A stretch of DNA of 44,391 nucleotides from Aureococcus anophagefferens (taxonomy: Eukaryota; Sar; Pelagophyceae; Pelagomonadales; Pelagomonadaceae): assembly GCF_000186865.1 (NCBI RefSeq), contig NW_008705576.1, positions 880,088 to 924,478 of the forward strand, read 5' to 3'. Below, in pieces: positions 11,001-20,047 of the stretch; position 1 is the stretch's first letter, and the number at the start of each line of letters is the position of its first letter. Below the pieces are notes generated by a model, which ran no database searches, was not told the origin of the DNA, and saw only the letters and a list, made by a program, of their open reading frames with translations. A program made the position numbers and the translations under genes.

Positions 11001-14000
11001 GACGAGATCGGCGGCCACGTCGCGCGCCTCGCGGAGAACATGGCGACGACGAAGCGCCAGATGGGCGAGACCATGCAGACGAAGCAGGACCGGCTGCGCA
11101 AGGGGGTCCAGGAGCGGCTCAAGGCCGCCGAATTGTCCATCCCCCTGTCGCGGAAGATGCGCGTGCCCGTCTACGGCGACGCCAGACCCCACGCGTACGA
11201 CGGCGCGGCCGCGGCCGCGGGCCGGTCCCACGTCTTCGGCGAGGCTGTGTGGCCCGAGCCCCGGGGCCGCGTCTTCGAGGAGACCGTGGCCGACTTCGAC
11301 CCCAAGGCCGCGACGTACGAGGCGCGCGCGAAGATGGTCGAGAAGACGGCCGCGGCCGCGCTGAGCGGCGGCGAGCTCGCGCCGGAGCTCGGCAAGGGCG
11401 GCGACTCCAAGGACGCGGATTATGCGGATGGCAAGGCCGAGCAATCTCGACGCACGCCCTGGTCCATGGCGAATCTACAGAGCGCCGATTCGTTACTGCC
11501 GACGCTCGCGGCGGCGAATCTGGCGCAGATGAAGCAGACGCTCATCCTGGACCGGGCGAAGAACGAGACGGAGGCGCGGCAGATCGAGGAGGCGAAACGG
11601 TTGGAACAGGCGCTGGAGGAGGCCGAGGAGGAGGCGCGGCAGCAGGCCGCGGCCGCGGCGCTCGTGTCCGAGGAGGAGAACCAGGCCGTCACGGACATGT
11701 GCGCGCTCGTCCGCGGCCACTTCGGGCGGACGATCGCCGACCAGGCGCGCGAGAACCGCGCGACCATGCTCGAGGAGCGCGAGAAGGCGCGGGTCGGCAA
11801 GGCGGCGACGGCGATCCAGAAGCTGGAGCGCGCGCTGTCCGTACGGCGCGACTTCGACGACCGCGACATCGGCGTCGGCACGTGCTGCGGCCTGCGCGAG
11901 GTCGTCCAGGAGGAGTACGCCGTCGTCGAGTACGGCGAGCCGCCCCAGCCGTCCCTCGTGAGCCGGCGCGGCCGGGGCCGCCACGCGCCGGGCAGCGAGG
12001 GCGAGCAGGAGAACAAGGCCAAAATACAGATCCGCGTCCACGCGGACTTTCAGATTCGACGGTCCTACGAGCGCAAGGCCGCGCTCTTCGAGCGGGGCGA
12101 GCTCCGGTCCAAGTGCGCGGCCATCGACGAGAAGGGCCTGGTGAAGGCCTACGAGCGCCTCGAGGCGCTGGACGCGGAGCACTGTGTGGAATTCAACCAC
12201 TGGTTTGGGTGGTCCTGACCGAACTTCAGAATTCTCTAGCTCGATCAAATCGAAGTCGATTCGGCTGATTTTTGGACGAATCGATTGCTCTCGTCGAGTT
12301 CTCGAAGCACAGCCGAAGAGATTGCGTCGAAACGGTCGCATATGCGGACATTGAAGTCGGGTTGAATATTTGAATTCGGCACAGGCGGAGCACGACAAGC
12401 TCGCGGACCTCGAGCTCGCGAACGACTGCGTCGGCAAGGCGCTCCAGGCCATGATCGTGGCCTACCTGTCTGCGGAGAGCGAGAAGACGCAGGCGCCGGC
12501 GAAGGTGCCCGAGGCCTGGGACGTGGCCATGCGGGGCGTCGCCGCGCGGCGGAAGCACCTCACGTACGCCGTCGACGCGCTGGAGAAGGCGCAGTGGTGG
12601 GGCGTCGAGGCCGTGCGCTGCCACTACCGGCGCCACCGGGCCTGCGCCCTGTCCATGTCGACGGCGGCGAACCGGCTGCGCTGGCTCGACCGCGAGTGCG
12701 CCCTCATCGGGAAGCTCCGCGCGTTCCTGAGGCAGCGGCGCGAGATGGCGCCCGACTCGATCCACCAGAAGTACTACGTCGCCTGGCTCGACAGCCAGCT
12801 CGAGCGCCTCGCGTCCATGTTCGTCGCGCTCGACTCGGAGCAGGAGCACGTCGTCGCGCGGGACCTGGGGCAGATGCGCGCGTGCATGGAGACCGCGCTC
12901 GGCTCGGAGGCGATCCTCGACGAGATGGTCCAGGACCTCCGCGCGGACTACAAGTACGACGCGGAGAAGGTCGGCCTCGAGCTCGCGCGGCTGCGCATGG
13001 ACGCCGAGTCCGAGGACGCGCTGCGGGCCCTCGAGGCGACGACGGTGCTCAAGCAGAAGCAGGAGCACCTCCACGAGGGCGCGTTCGTCCAATTGCGCGC
13101 GGCCCTGGAGGACCTCCACAAGCGCGAGGAGTCGCGGCTCGAGCGGCAGATCGCGTTCCGCGGCGACGAGCAGGGCCTGGAGCGGGAGAAGCTCGTCGAC
13201 ATCCAGGCCGTGCTGCGGAACCCGCCCAAAATCCACGGCCACTTCGACCGGGAGAAGTGGCTCGACGTCTTCCGGTCCCAGCCGTGGCTCGCGCAGCAGG
13301 AGGTCGAGGAGGCGAAGCGGCGCGAGACCTTCGACAAGAAGAAGATGCAGCTCGCGCAGATGGCGGGCATCGTCGAGCAGAAGCGCGAGGACATGGTCAA
13401 GGAGTCCGCGGAGTTGGACGCCTTGGAGGCCGCGATGCTCGAGAACGAGCGCGTCCGCGACGCCGCGGACTCGACCCGCGACGCCCGGGAGGCGGCGGCG
13501 ACGTTCCTCGAGGTCAACGCGGGCGTGCTCGCGGAGAAGCGCGCGGACCACGCGCGCCGCGAGGAGGCGCTCGAGAAGCTCGAGGGCACGCTCGCCGAGT
13601 TCACGCGCGAGATGGGCGCGGAGGAGAAGGAGGCCCACGACCGCCTCGCCGCGGCGCGCGCGGCCAAGGCCGAGTTCGACGCGACGGAGTCCGAGGAGGA
13701 GGACAAGCGCGCGGCCGTGCTGAACGCGCGGAAGCGCGCGATCGCCGCGGAGATGAGCTCGATCGAGCAGGAGATGGCGGCGGACGACGGCGACGACGCC
13801 GACGCCATCGACGCCATGGAGGAGCGGTCCAAGGGCCTCGAGGAGGAATTGGAGGCCATCGACCGCGAGCTCAAGTCCATGAAGGAGCGCAGCGAGCGCC
13901 GCAAGGTCATGACCGAGGCCGTCGAGGCCGAGGCCACCGAGGAAGTGGAAGCAAAAGCCCAGAAGGAGCTCCAGGAGAAGCTGAGGGCCGACAAAAAATC

Positions 14001-15774
14001 GGAGGCCGTCGAGAAGATGCGCGAGCAGGCGCGCAAGGACGAGGAGCAGGCCGCGAAGGAGGAGGCCGCGCTCCAGCTCGAGCGCGAGCAGGCCGCGGAG
14101 CTCAAGGCCGCGGGCGCGCTGGCGGCCATGGGCCTCGTCGACCCGTCCCTCAAGAAGCGCAAGGGCCCCCTGCGCGAGGCCTACAAGGAGGCGAAGCACC
14201 GCGCGCGCCGCGCGGTCTTCGGCGCCGACTCCGTCGCGGCGGAGCAGCAGGAGTCGAACCACATGATGCAGTCCATCATGCGCCGCCAGAAGCTCAAGAT
14301 GGGCGCCGCGACGGCCATCCGGAGCATCCGCTTCACCGTGGGCAAGGAGGAGACCGACGCCTTCAAGGAGAAGCAGGAGCAGTTCGCCGCGGACAGCCTC
14401 CCGCACTACATCCGCGTGAAGAAGACCATCGGCCTCCACACGCAGATCGCCATCTGGATCGAGCCCTCGGCGGACCAGGACGAGTTCCTGACGGACGTCC
14501 AGATCGCCCACTCGTCGCCGGAGAACGAGTTCTACAAGGACTTGAGCCAACGCGGTTACGCGGCGTACACGCACCCGAAGCTCCAGGCGGAGAAGGGGTC
14601 GGACCCGGGCTTCGTCATCTGGGGCAAGAAGCGCAAGGACGCCGTCTTCGTCGTCGCGTCCATCGAGGTGTCCTACACGCTGCGCGACGAGCAGAACTTC
14701 GCCGCGGACGGCTACGAGAAGATCGACAAGAACCTCACGAACTTCAACTTCGGCGACATGTTCCTCTGGGTCAAGAAGATCAACCGCAACGCCGAGGCGG
14801 AGAACGACAACGAGGAGTCCATCTTCCACGAGCTGCGGGCCACGCGCAAGGAGATCCGCAAGCGGCCCGACGACCCCATTTTAGTGCAGCGCGAGAAGGG
14901 CCTCAAGGCGCGTCTGGAAAAAGTCAAGGAGTACGCGGACTACCGCGACGCGTTCAAGGAGGACCCCCTGAAATACGCCATCGAGTTCATGGCCATCACC
15001 CAGTCCGAGCTCGAGCGGTGGATGGACCACTTCACGGCCATGGACACGGAGCACATCGGCGGCATCTCGCCGAAGCAGGTGCTGGAGTACCTCGGCTTCC
15101 GCGACACGCGGTTCATGTACGCGGCCTTCGCTCTACTGGGCGAGCCGGCGGACGGCACGCTCATGGACTTTGGCGAGACCGTCAAGTGCATCGGGTCCTT
15201 CTGCTTCTTCGGCAAGGACGAGCTGCTCCACTTCGCGTACTCGATCTTCGACTCCGACGACAACGGCTACATCACGCACGACGAGTTCCTGCTCCTGCTC
15301 TCGGACCTGCACGCGGCGACGAACCGGGGCCGCACGAACCGGGCCCTGCGCGAGATCGAGCTCTTCGACGACGGGAAGCTCACCTACGAGGAGTTCCTCG
15401 AGACGGACAAGAACTTCCCGAACCTCTTCTACCCGCTCTTCGAGGCGCAGAACCTCATGCGCCAGAAGTTCTTCGGCACGCGGTACTGGACGCGGAAGCT
15501 GCAGAAGTACACCAAGATCAAGGCCCAACTCCGCGAAGAGCGGCAGAACAACACGGACAAGATGGCGGCCGCGGACGCGTGGTTCGAGAGCCGCGTCGCG
15601 AAGCGCACGGAGCGGCTCCACAAGAGCAAGCTCGCCGCGCAGAACACGCAGTCCATCGTGAAGCGGAGCCTGCTGACGGCGCGCATCTACGCGCTCCAGT
15701 TCGCCCAGAAGCACGACAAAAAGAAAAAGAAGTTCGGAAGGGTCAACAAGAACCTGCCGGGCGCGATCAAGTAA
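8051..15774 (+). CDS. Giant LRR / IQ / coiled-coil / MABP / EF-hand protein, three exons split by introners
   Basis: The exons are 8051-9323, 9535-12173 and 12385-15774, together 7,302 nt (2,433 residues). Residues 150-700 carry AMN1/F-box-type leucine-rich repeats (LSGLAALGDGGVAVVVRCCPGLEVVRLCGC style). Residues 767-870 hold IQ motifs (IRLQRCVRRWLVARG, VRIQRCYRSRRAKW, VTLIARVWRGKK), which bind calmodulin or EF-hand light chains. Long charged coiled coil fills about 880-1940. A probable MABP beta-prism (about 1946-2103) includes ADGYEKIDKNL and FGDMFLWVKK. One canonical EF-hand (DSDDNGYITHDE) lies near residue 2255. A large calcium-responsive scaffold, perhaps axonemal or membrane-associated, is inferred. 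Both introns are introner elements, and their removal restores the frame exactly. Confidence 0.75.
9332..9534 (+). mobile_element. Introner element A (intron 1 of the giant gene)
   Basis: A 203-bp element with perfect 15-bp TIRs: CTGTGTGGAAATCAA at 9332-9346 and its reverse complement at 9520-9534. The core at 9401-9442 is shared with copies B and C. The 8-bp flanks GTCGCGGG (left) and GCGGCAAG (right) agree at only 4 of 8 positions, so the TSD has decayed or was lost. An intron of 9324-9534, starting at GT in the left flank and ending at CAG of the right TIR, restores the frame in phase 1 and gives GRDGGKAFYELAYR. A GT inside the TIR (9336) also keeps the frame but adds four residues. The core reads the same way as the gene. 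Confidence 0.85.
12182..12384 (+). mobile_element. Introner element B (intron 2 of the giant gene)
   Basis: 203 bp, the same length as copy A. The ends are CTGTGTGGAATTCAA (12182-12196) and the reverse complement of CTGTGCCGAATTCAA (12370-12384). A perfect 8-bp duplication, GCGGAGCA, lies at 12174-12181 and 12385-12392. An intron from 12174 (donor GC, first base of the left duplication) to 12384 (acceptor CACAG) gives seamless EALD|AEHDKL in phase 0, which equals the pre-insertion sequence. The alternative GT at 12186 inside the TIR keeps the frame but adds four residues (AEHC). Confidence 0.9.
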
Positions 15775-15845
15775 GAAAAAATGTGGTGTGGTCTTTGTGT
15801 TAGACAGGCAGGGGGTGCACCCGAAGCAGGGGGAACTAACGGTGC

Positions 15846-16871
15846 TTAGATCCAATCGACGTAGTGCTCGAGCGCGAGGCAGGTGTCTGCAACGCTCATG
15901 TAGATGTCGTGGTCTCCATGAGCCATGGCAAACTTGACGGTAAACACCGACAAAGTAGAAGGAGTCTTTTCCCCTCTTTCTCGGTCGTGGTCTTCCCAGT
16001 AAGCAGAGATTTCCGGACGTGCCTCGAAGTCAACCGTTTGCGTTAAAAAGTTCACCGGTTGCGGCGAAGCCGCACGTTCTTGCCGCAAGGACCCCATATT
16101 GTAAAAGATACTGAAGTCGTCCACAGCAGGACCGTGGCAGAGTCGCGCTTGCTTTCCGTCCGACCGCGTGACAAAAACGCGGATGCACGTCTCCATTTCG
16201 TGATCTGTCCACATGGACTCTGCGTGATAATACACTTCGGCTGGTGGAAAGAACTCGACATGCGCACTCCCAACCGAACTGGGTCGATGCCCATCCTCGC
16301 GGGTTTCATTATAGAATCTTTCCGACGCTGAACCCGTGCCGACAAAGATAGACTCACAGTCGCTAAATTGGTTGCTTCCAGTGGGAAAGAGCATGATTTC
16401 TAGCGAGTAAACGTAGTCGTCGAGACGGGTCCTCGGCACGAGTCGTGGACGCTCGGGCTGCAGCAGTCCTTCTTCGAGCTGCAGTTGACGGTAGAAGAGT
16501 TCGCGCGGCATGGTATGGCGGTGCTGACCGAGGACGATTGTCCCGAGGATTGGGAACCGGCGGACCAGGAGTCGGTGTTCGAGGCCCGGGCTGAGGCGCG
16601 CGAGGCCGCGGCGGAGCTCCGAGCTCGCCGCGGCGCACGCCGCCACGCCTGCGAGGTCACAACAATTGAGGACAGCGTCCGCGAGGTCTTCCGGCAGACC
16701 GAGGCGACCCACGCCACGGTCGAGATTGTCTTTCGCATGCGCCGCGTCTCGAGCGCATTTGTAGGCTTCGCGAGCCTGCTGGAACGCCTCATAGGCCTTG
16801 GCGACCGTCTGCTGGGAGTCCTCGCGCTGCAGCGAGAGCTGGGCTAGAGAGTCAAGCGGTAGGTCGGCCAT
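15846..16871 (-). CDS. F-box-like protein of unknown substrate
   Basis: 341 residues from the ATG at 16871; the frame is open further upstream but has no ATG. After a short coiled segment, residues 57-105 look like an F-box (LGLPEDLADAVLNCCDLAGVAACAAASSE), the part of SCF ubiquitin ligases that binds Skp1. The C-terminal 230 residues, with DDYVYSLEIMLFP, form no domain I know and may be the substrate-recognition region. This gene is less GC-rich than its neighbours. The upstream repeat tail at 16973-17168 reaches almost to its start. Confidence 0.6.
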   Translation of the reverse strand: MADLPLDSLAQLSLQREDSQQTVAKAYEAFQQAREAYKCARDAAHAKDNLDRGVGRLGLPEDLADAVLNCCDLAGVAACAAASSELRRGLARLSPGLEHRLLVRRFPILGTIVLGQHRHTMPRELFYRQLQLEEGLLQPERPRLVPRTRLDDYVYSLEIMLFPTGSNQFSDCESIFVGTGSASERFYNETREDGHRPSSVGSAHVEFFPPAEVYYHAESMWTDHEMETCIRVFVTRSDGKQARLCHGPAVDDFSIFYNMGSLRQERAASPQPVNFLTQTVDFEARPEISAYWEDHDRERGEKTPSTLSVFTVKFAMAHGDHDIYMSVADTCLALEHYVDWI

Positions 16872-16972
16872 CGTGCGCGCGGCACGCTTTGCTTTGAGCC
16901 TCCGAGATGCAATGCCAATGGCAAAATCGCTCAAAACCTGATCCCAGAAGGCTCCCAGGGCCAAGGCCAACC

Positions 16973-17168
16973 CTAGAGCTTCGCGTTCATGTCGTTCTCC
17001 ATGCCCCCCTCGGCTGTGTCGTCGTCCTCGCGCCAGGCGGACTTCGCGTTACGCCAGGCACCAGACCGCGAAGGTCGGCGCGGAGAGGAACGCGGCGACG
17101 ACGAGGCCAAGGCCAAGCGCAAGCGCAGCATCTCGGGCTCTGGCGACGACGCGGCGTAAAGATTTAGG
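16973..17168 (-). pseudogene. Membrane-segment tail downstream of Sel1 gene 1 (broken)
   Basis: Directly after the stop codon of the gene at 17169, the same minus-strand frame continues into a hydrophobic segment (LGLGLVVAAFLSAPTFAVWCLA). It is then broken by a 5-nt deletion relative to the other two copies; the remainder, ending ENDMNAKL, is in another frame. It lacks 12 nt present in copies 2 and 3. Homologous tails lie at 18383-18574 and 19829-20047. Confidence 0.55.
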
Positions 17169-18221
17169 CTATACGCGCGCATCGAGGTGCGCGAGGCCCC
17201 TTATAGCTGTCTCGTTGCCCTTGGCAGCGGCGCGCTCGTACCAGTATCTGGCTTTGCCGAGGTCGACTTCCGTGCCTTTTCCAGTGTGGTAACAGTAGCC
17301 AAGGTTATGCTCTGCATTGGTATAGCCTTGATCCGCCGCGAGCACAAAGTACCGGACCGCTTCTTCAAATTTCTCCTCAGAGCGAAGTACATTCCCTAAA
17401 TTGTCTTGCGCGGTCGCGTGTCCCCGGTCCGCGGCCGCGCGATACAGCCGCTCCGCCTTCTTCTTGTCCAGCTTGACGCCACGTCCAGTCTCGTGCAATA
17501 ACCCAAGATTCACGATCGCGTCCACATCTCCGAGCTCCACGGCGCGCCGGTAAATCTTCGCGGCTTTCTTATCGGATTTCACGAGGCCGAGTTGACCTTT
17601 GCGGTACATGTCTCCCAAACACGTAATTGCTTCCGGCACCTCGTTCTCCACATGGCGGCGAACTTGCGCGAGTGCTTCCGCATGGGTCGTTGGGCACGGT
17701 ATACGACAGAGGGGACACGTCTTGAAGCCGATCTTTCCCTGGCACGATTGGCAGACCTTTCGGCAGCAGCAGACACGAAGCAATTTGTTCGCATTCACGT
17801 CCCAGTTCTCGAGACAGATCGGGCACCGCGACCCGTACCGCGCCGACGCCGGCGCCGGTTCCGGGTCCGTCTCGCGCCGCACGCGGGCCGCCTCGTGCTC
17901 CGCCGCGATGCGCGCGCGGACCTCGTCGGCGTGCGACCGAGGCGCGGGGCCGTAGAACACGTCCCGCGGCGGCGACGGCGCGCGCGTCGGCGCTTCGGCC
18001 CGCGCCGCCTCCGCGGCCTGGATCTTCTTGCAGACTTTCCGGTGGCCCCGGTCGCGCCAATCGATGCGTTGGCAGTCCGTCGAACAGTAGGCCGTCGTGC
18101 CGCACCCTTTACAGGGCCGGGCATCCTTCTTCCCGCAAATCGTGCATATGTTGAGCGCCAGCTTCGTACGGGTTTTTCGCGCCTCGTACTCTCGCTTCTT
18201 CTTGATCAGTTCCGGGTCCAT
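17169..18221 (-). CDS. MYND / RING-like / Sel1-repeat protein, tandem copy 1
   Basis: 350 residues. The MYND zinc finger (C26-x2-C29 ... YCSTDCQRIDW ... H-x3-C) is a protein-interaction module. A Cys-rich RING-like finger follows (about 136-176: CPICLENW ... RVCCCRKVCQSC ... CPLC); a Cys replaces the usual His, so E3 ubiquitin-ligase activity is plausible but unproven. Residues about 180-345 are four Sel1-like repeats (AVELGDVDAIVNLGLLHETG, AADRGHATAQDNLG, AADQGYTNAEHNLGYCY, AAAKGNETAIRGLAHL). It is the first of three head-to-tail paralogs and keeps KLLRVCCCR and EAITCLGDMYR like copy 3, but the MDPELIKKK start like copy 2. Confidence 0.8.
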   Translation of the reverse strand: MDPELIKKKREYEARKTRTKLALNICTICGKKDARPCKGCGTTAYCSTDCQRIDWRDRGHRKVCKKIQAAEAARAEAPTRAPSPPRDVFYGPAPRSHADEVRARIAAEHEAARVRRETDPEPAPASARYGSRCPICLENWDVNANKLLRVCCCRKVCQSCQGKIGFKTCPLCRIPCPTTHAEALAQVRRHVENEVPEAITCLGDMYRKGQLGLVKSDKKAAKIYRRAVELGDVDAIVNLGLLHETGRGVKLDKKKAERLYRAAADRGHATAQDNLGNVLRSEEKFEEAVRYFVLAADQGYTNAEHNLGYCYHTGKGTEVDLGKARYWYERAAAKGNETAIRGLAHLDARV

Positions 18222-18382
18222 GATCTCTGACCGCGCGCGTCCTTGCGTCGCTCCTCAGGCTCCTCGGCCGATCGCAAAGGCAAAATCCTTCCCTGCGCCG
18301 CGGCTAAGCAAAATCGCTCAAAAATCTCAAAATCTTACCCCAGGCCGAAGCCCACCCGCTAGAGCATCGCGTCCATGTCATT

Positions 18383-18574
18383 CTACATGCCCTCGGCGGC
18401 GGCATCATCGTCCTTGCGCCCGGCGGGCTTCGCATTCAGGAACGCGAGGCACCAGACCGCGAAGGTCGGCGCGGAGAGGAACGCGGCGACGACGACGCCA
18501 AGGCCAAGCGCGACTCGACCGCGCGCAAGCGCAGCGTCTCGGGCTCGGGCGACGACGCGGGGTGAGGAGTTAGG
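18383..18574 (-). other. Membrane-segment tail downstream of Sel1 gene 2 (open and in frame)
   Basis: Reading on past the TAG of the gene at 18575, the same frame stays open for 63 residues. It encodes a charged linker (RARDAALARGR), a transmembrane-like stretch (VALGLGVVVAAFLSAPTFAV) and a polar acidic end (KDDDAAAEGM), then stops at 18383-18385. The codons are strongly GC3, as in real genes here. This is the most intact of the three tails. It could be a readthrough extension, a relic of a longer ancestral C-terminus, or part of an unannotated gene. Confidence 0.5.
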
Positions 18575-19636
18575 CTATACGCGCGCGTCAAGGCGCGCGA
18601 GGGCCTGTATAGCTTTCTCGTGGCCCTTGGCAGCGGCGCGCTCGAACCAGTATCTGGCTTTGCCGAGGTCGACTTCCGTGCCTTCTCCGTCCATGTAACA
18701 GCAGCCAAGGTTATGCTCTCCACGTGTATGGCCTTGATCCGCCGCGAGCGCGTAGTACCGGAACGCTTCTTCAAACTTCTTCTGAGAATCAAGTAAAGCC
18801 GCTAAATTGCATTGCGCGTCTGCGTCGCCCCGGTCTGCGGCCGTGCGATACAGCCGCTCCGCCTTCTTCTTGTCCAGTTTGACGCCACTTCCGTCACTGT
18901 ACAATCTTGCAAGGTGTCCCATTGCTTCTACGTCCCCAAGCTCCACGGCGCGACGGTAGATCTTCGCGGCTTTCTTATCGGATTTCACAAGGCCGAAGTC
19001 ACCATAGCGGTACGCGTCTCCCAAAAACGAAATTGCTTCCGGCACCTCGTTTTCCACGTGGCGGCGAAGAAGCGCGAGGTTTTCCGCGTCGGTTTCTGCG
19101 CACGGCAATCGACAGAGAGCACACGCACCGAGGCCGATCTTGTCCTCGCACGATTGGCAGACGTTTCGGCAGCAACAGATGCGAAGCACGCTCTGCGCAT
19201 TCACGTCCCACTCCTCGAGACAGATCGGGCACCGCGACCCGTACCGCGCCGAGAGCGGCTCCCGCTCCGGGTTCGCCTCGCGCCGGGCCCGGGCGGCCTC
19301 GTGCTCCGCCGCGATGCGCGCGCGGATCTCGTCGGCGTGCGACCGCGGCGCGGGGCCGTAGAACACGTCCCGCGGCGGCGACGGCGGGGGCGTCGGCGCT
19401 TGCGCCCGGGCCGCCTCCGCCGCGCGTTCTTCTTGAATCTTCTTGCAGACCTTCCGGTGGCCCCGGTCGCGCCAGTCGATGCGTTGGCATTCAGTCGAAC
19501 AGTAGGCCGTCGTGCCGCACCCTTTACAGGGCCGGGCATCCTTCTTCCCGCAAATCGTGCATATGTTGAGCGCCAGCTTTGTACGAGTTTTTCGCGCCTC
19601 GTACTCTCGCTTCTTCTTGATCAGTTCCGGGTCCAT
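18575..19636 (-). CDS. MYND / RING-like / Sel1-repeat protein, tandem copy 2
   Basis: 353 residues from the ATG at 19636, which aligns with the MDPELIKKK start of copy 1. The domain order is the same: MYND (CTICGKKDARPCKGCG...), linker with PTPPPSPPRDVFYGPAPRSHADEI, Cys-only RING-like finger (CPICLEEW ... RICCCRNVCQSC ... CALC) and four Sel1 repeats. The linker and the start of the RING are nearly identical to copy 3, while the N-terminus is nearly identical to copy 1. The RING to first Sel1 segment is its own variant (NAQSVLRICCCRN, EAISFLGDAYRYGDFG). This mosaic suggests conversion between copies. Confidence 0.8.
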   Translation of the reverse strand: MDPELIKKKREYEARKTRTKLALNICTICGKKDARPCKGCGTTAYCSTECQRIDWRDRGHRKVCKKIQEERAAEAARAQAPTPPPSPPRDVFYGPAPRSHADEIRARIAAEHEAARARREANPEREPLSARYGSRCPICLEEWDVNAQSVLRICCCRNVCQSCEDKIGLGACALCRLPCAETDAENLALLRRHVENEVPEAISFLGDAYRYGDFGLVKSDKKAAKIYRRAVELGDVEAMGHLARLYSDGSGVKLDKKKAERLYRTAADRGDADAQCNLAALLDSQKKFEEAFRYYALAADQGHTRGEHNLGCCYMDGEGTEVDLGKARYWFERAAAKGHEKAIQALARLDARV

Positions 19637-19828
19637 GATCTCTTCCCACGCTCGTCGCCGACGCTCCCTATTCAACCACCTCACTCGTCTATCATCCCGA
19701 TGTCCGCCCAATGGCAAAATCGTGACGCTTCCCTACGCCCCCTTCGCTGTTCTCTCCCCCTTCGGTCCTTCCCTGCGCCGCGGCTAAGCAAAATCGCTCA
19801 AAATCTTACCCCAGGCCTAAATCCACCC

Positions 19829-20047
19829 CTAGCGCATGGCGTTCATGTCGTTCTCCATACCCCCCCTCGGCGGCGTCGCCCGCCTTGCGCCAGGTGGGCT
19901 TCGCGTTCAGGAACGCGAGGCACCAGACCGCGACGGTCGGCGCGGAAAGGAACGCCGCGACGACGACGCCATGGCCAAGCGCGACTCGCCCGCGCGCGAG
20001 CGCAGCATCTCGGGCTCGGGAGACGACGCGGCGTAAAGATTGTTAGG
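19829..20047 (-). pseudogene. Membrane-segment tail downstream of Sel1 gene 3
   Basis: Homolog of the tails at 16973-17168 and 18383-18574. It encodes ARGRVALGHGVVVAAFLSAP, then TVAVWCLAFLNAKPTWRK, and ends ENDMNAMR at 19829-19831. The segment just after the Sel1 stop is 2 nt longer than in copies 1 and 2, so this tail is out of frame with its gene. The hydrophobic part and the C-terminal NDMNA motif are kept. Confidence 0.5.

Noticed and set aside
17140..17175. An intron starting at GTATAG at the Sel1 stop codon, linking to the membrane tail
   Set aside because: The available downstream AG sites leave the tail in the wrong frame in all three copies.
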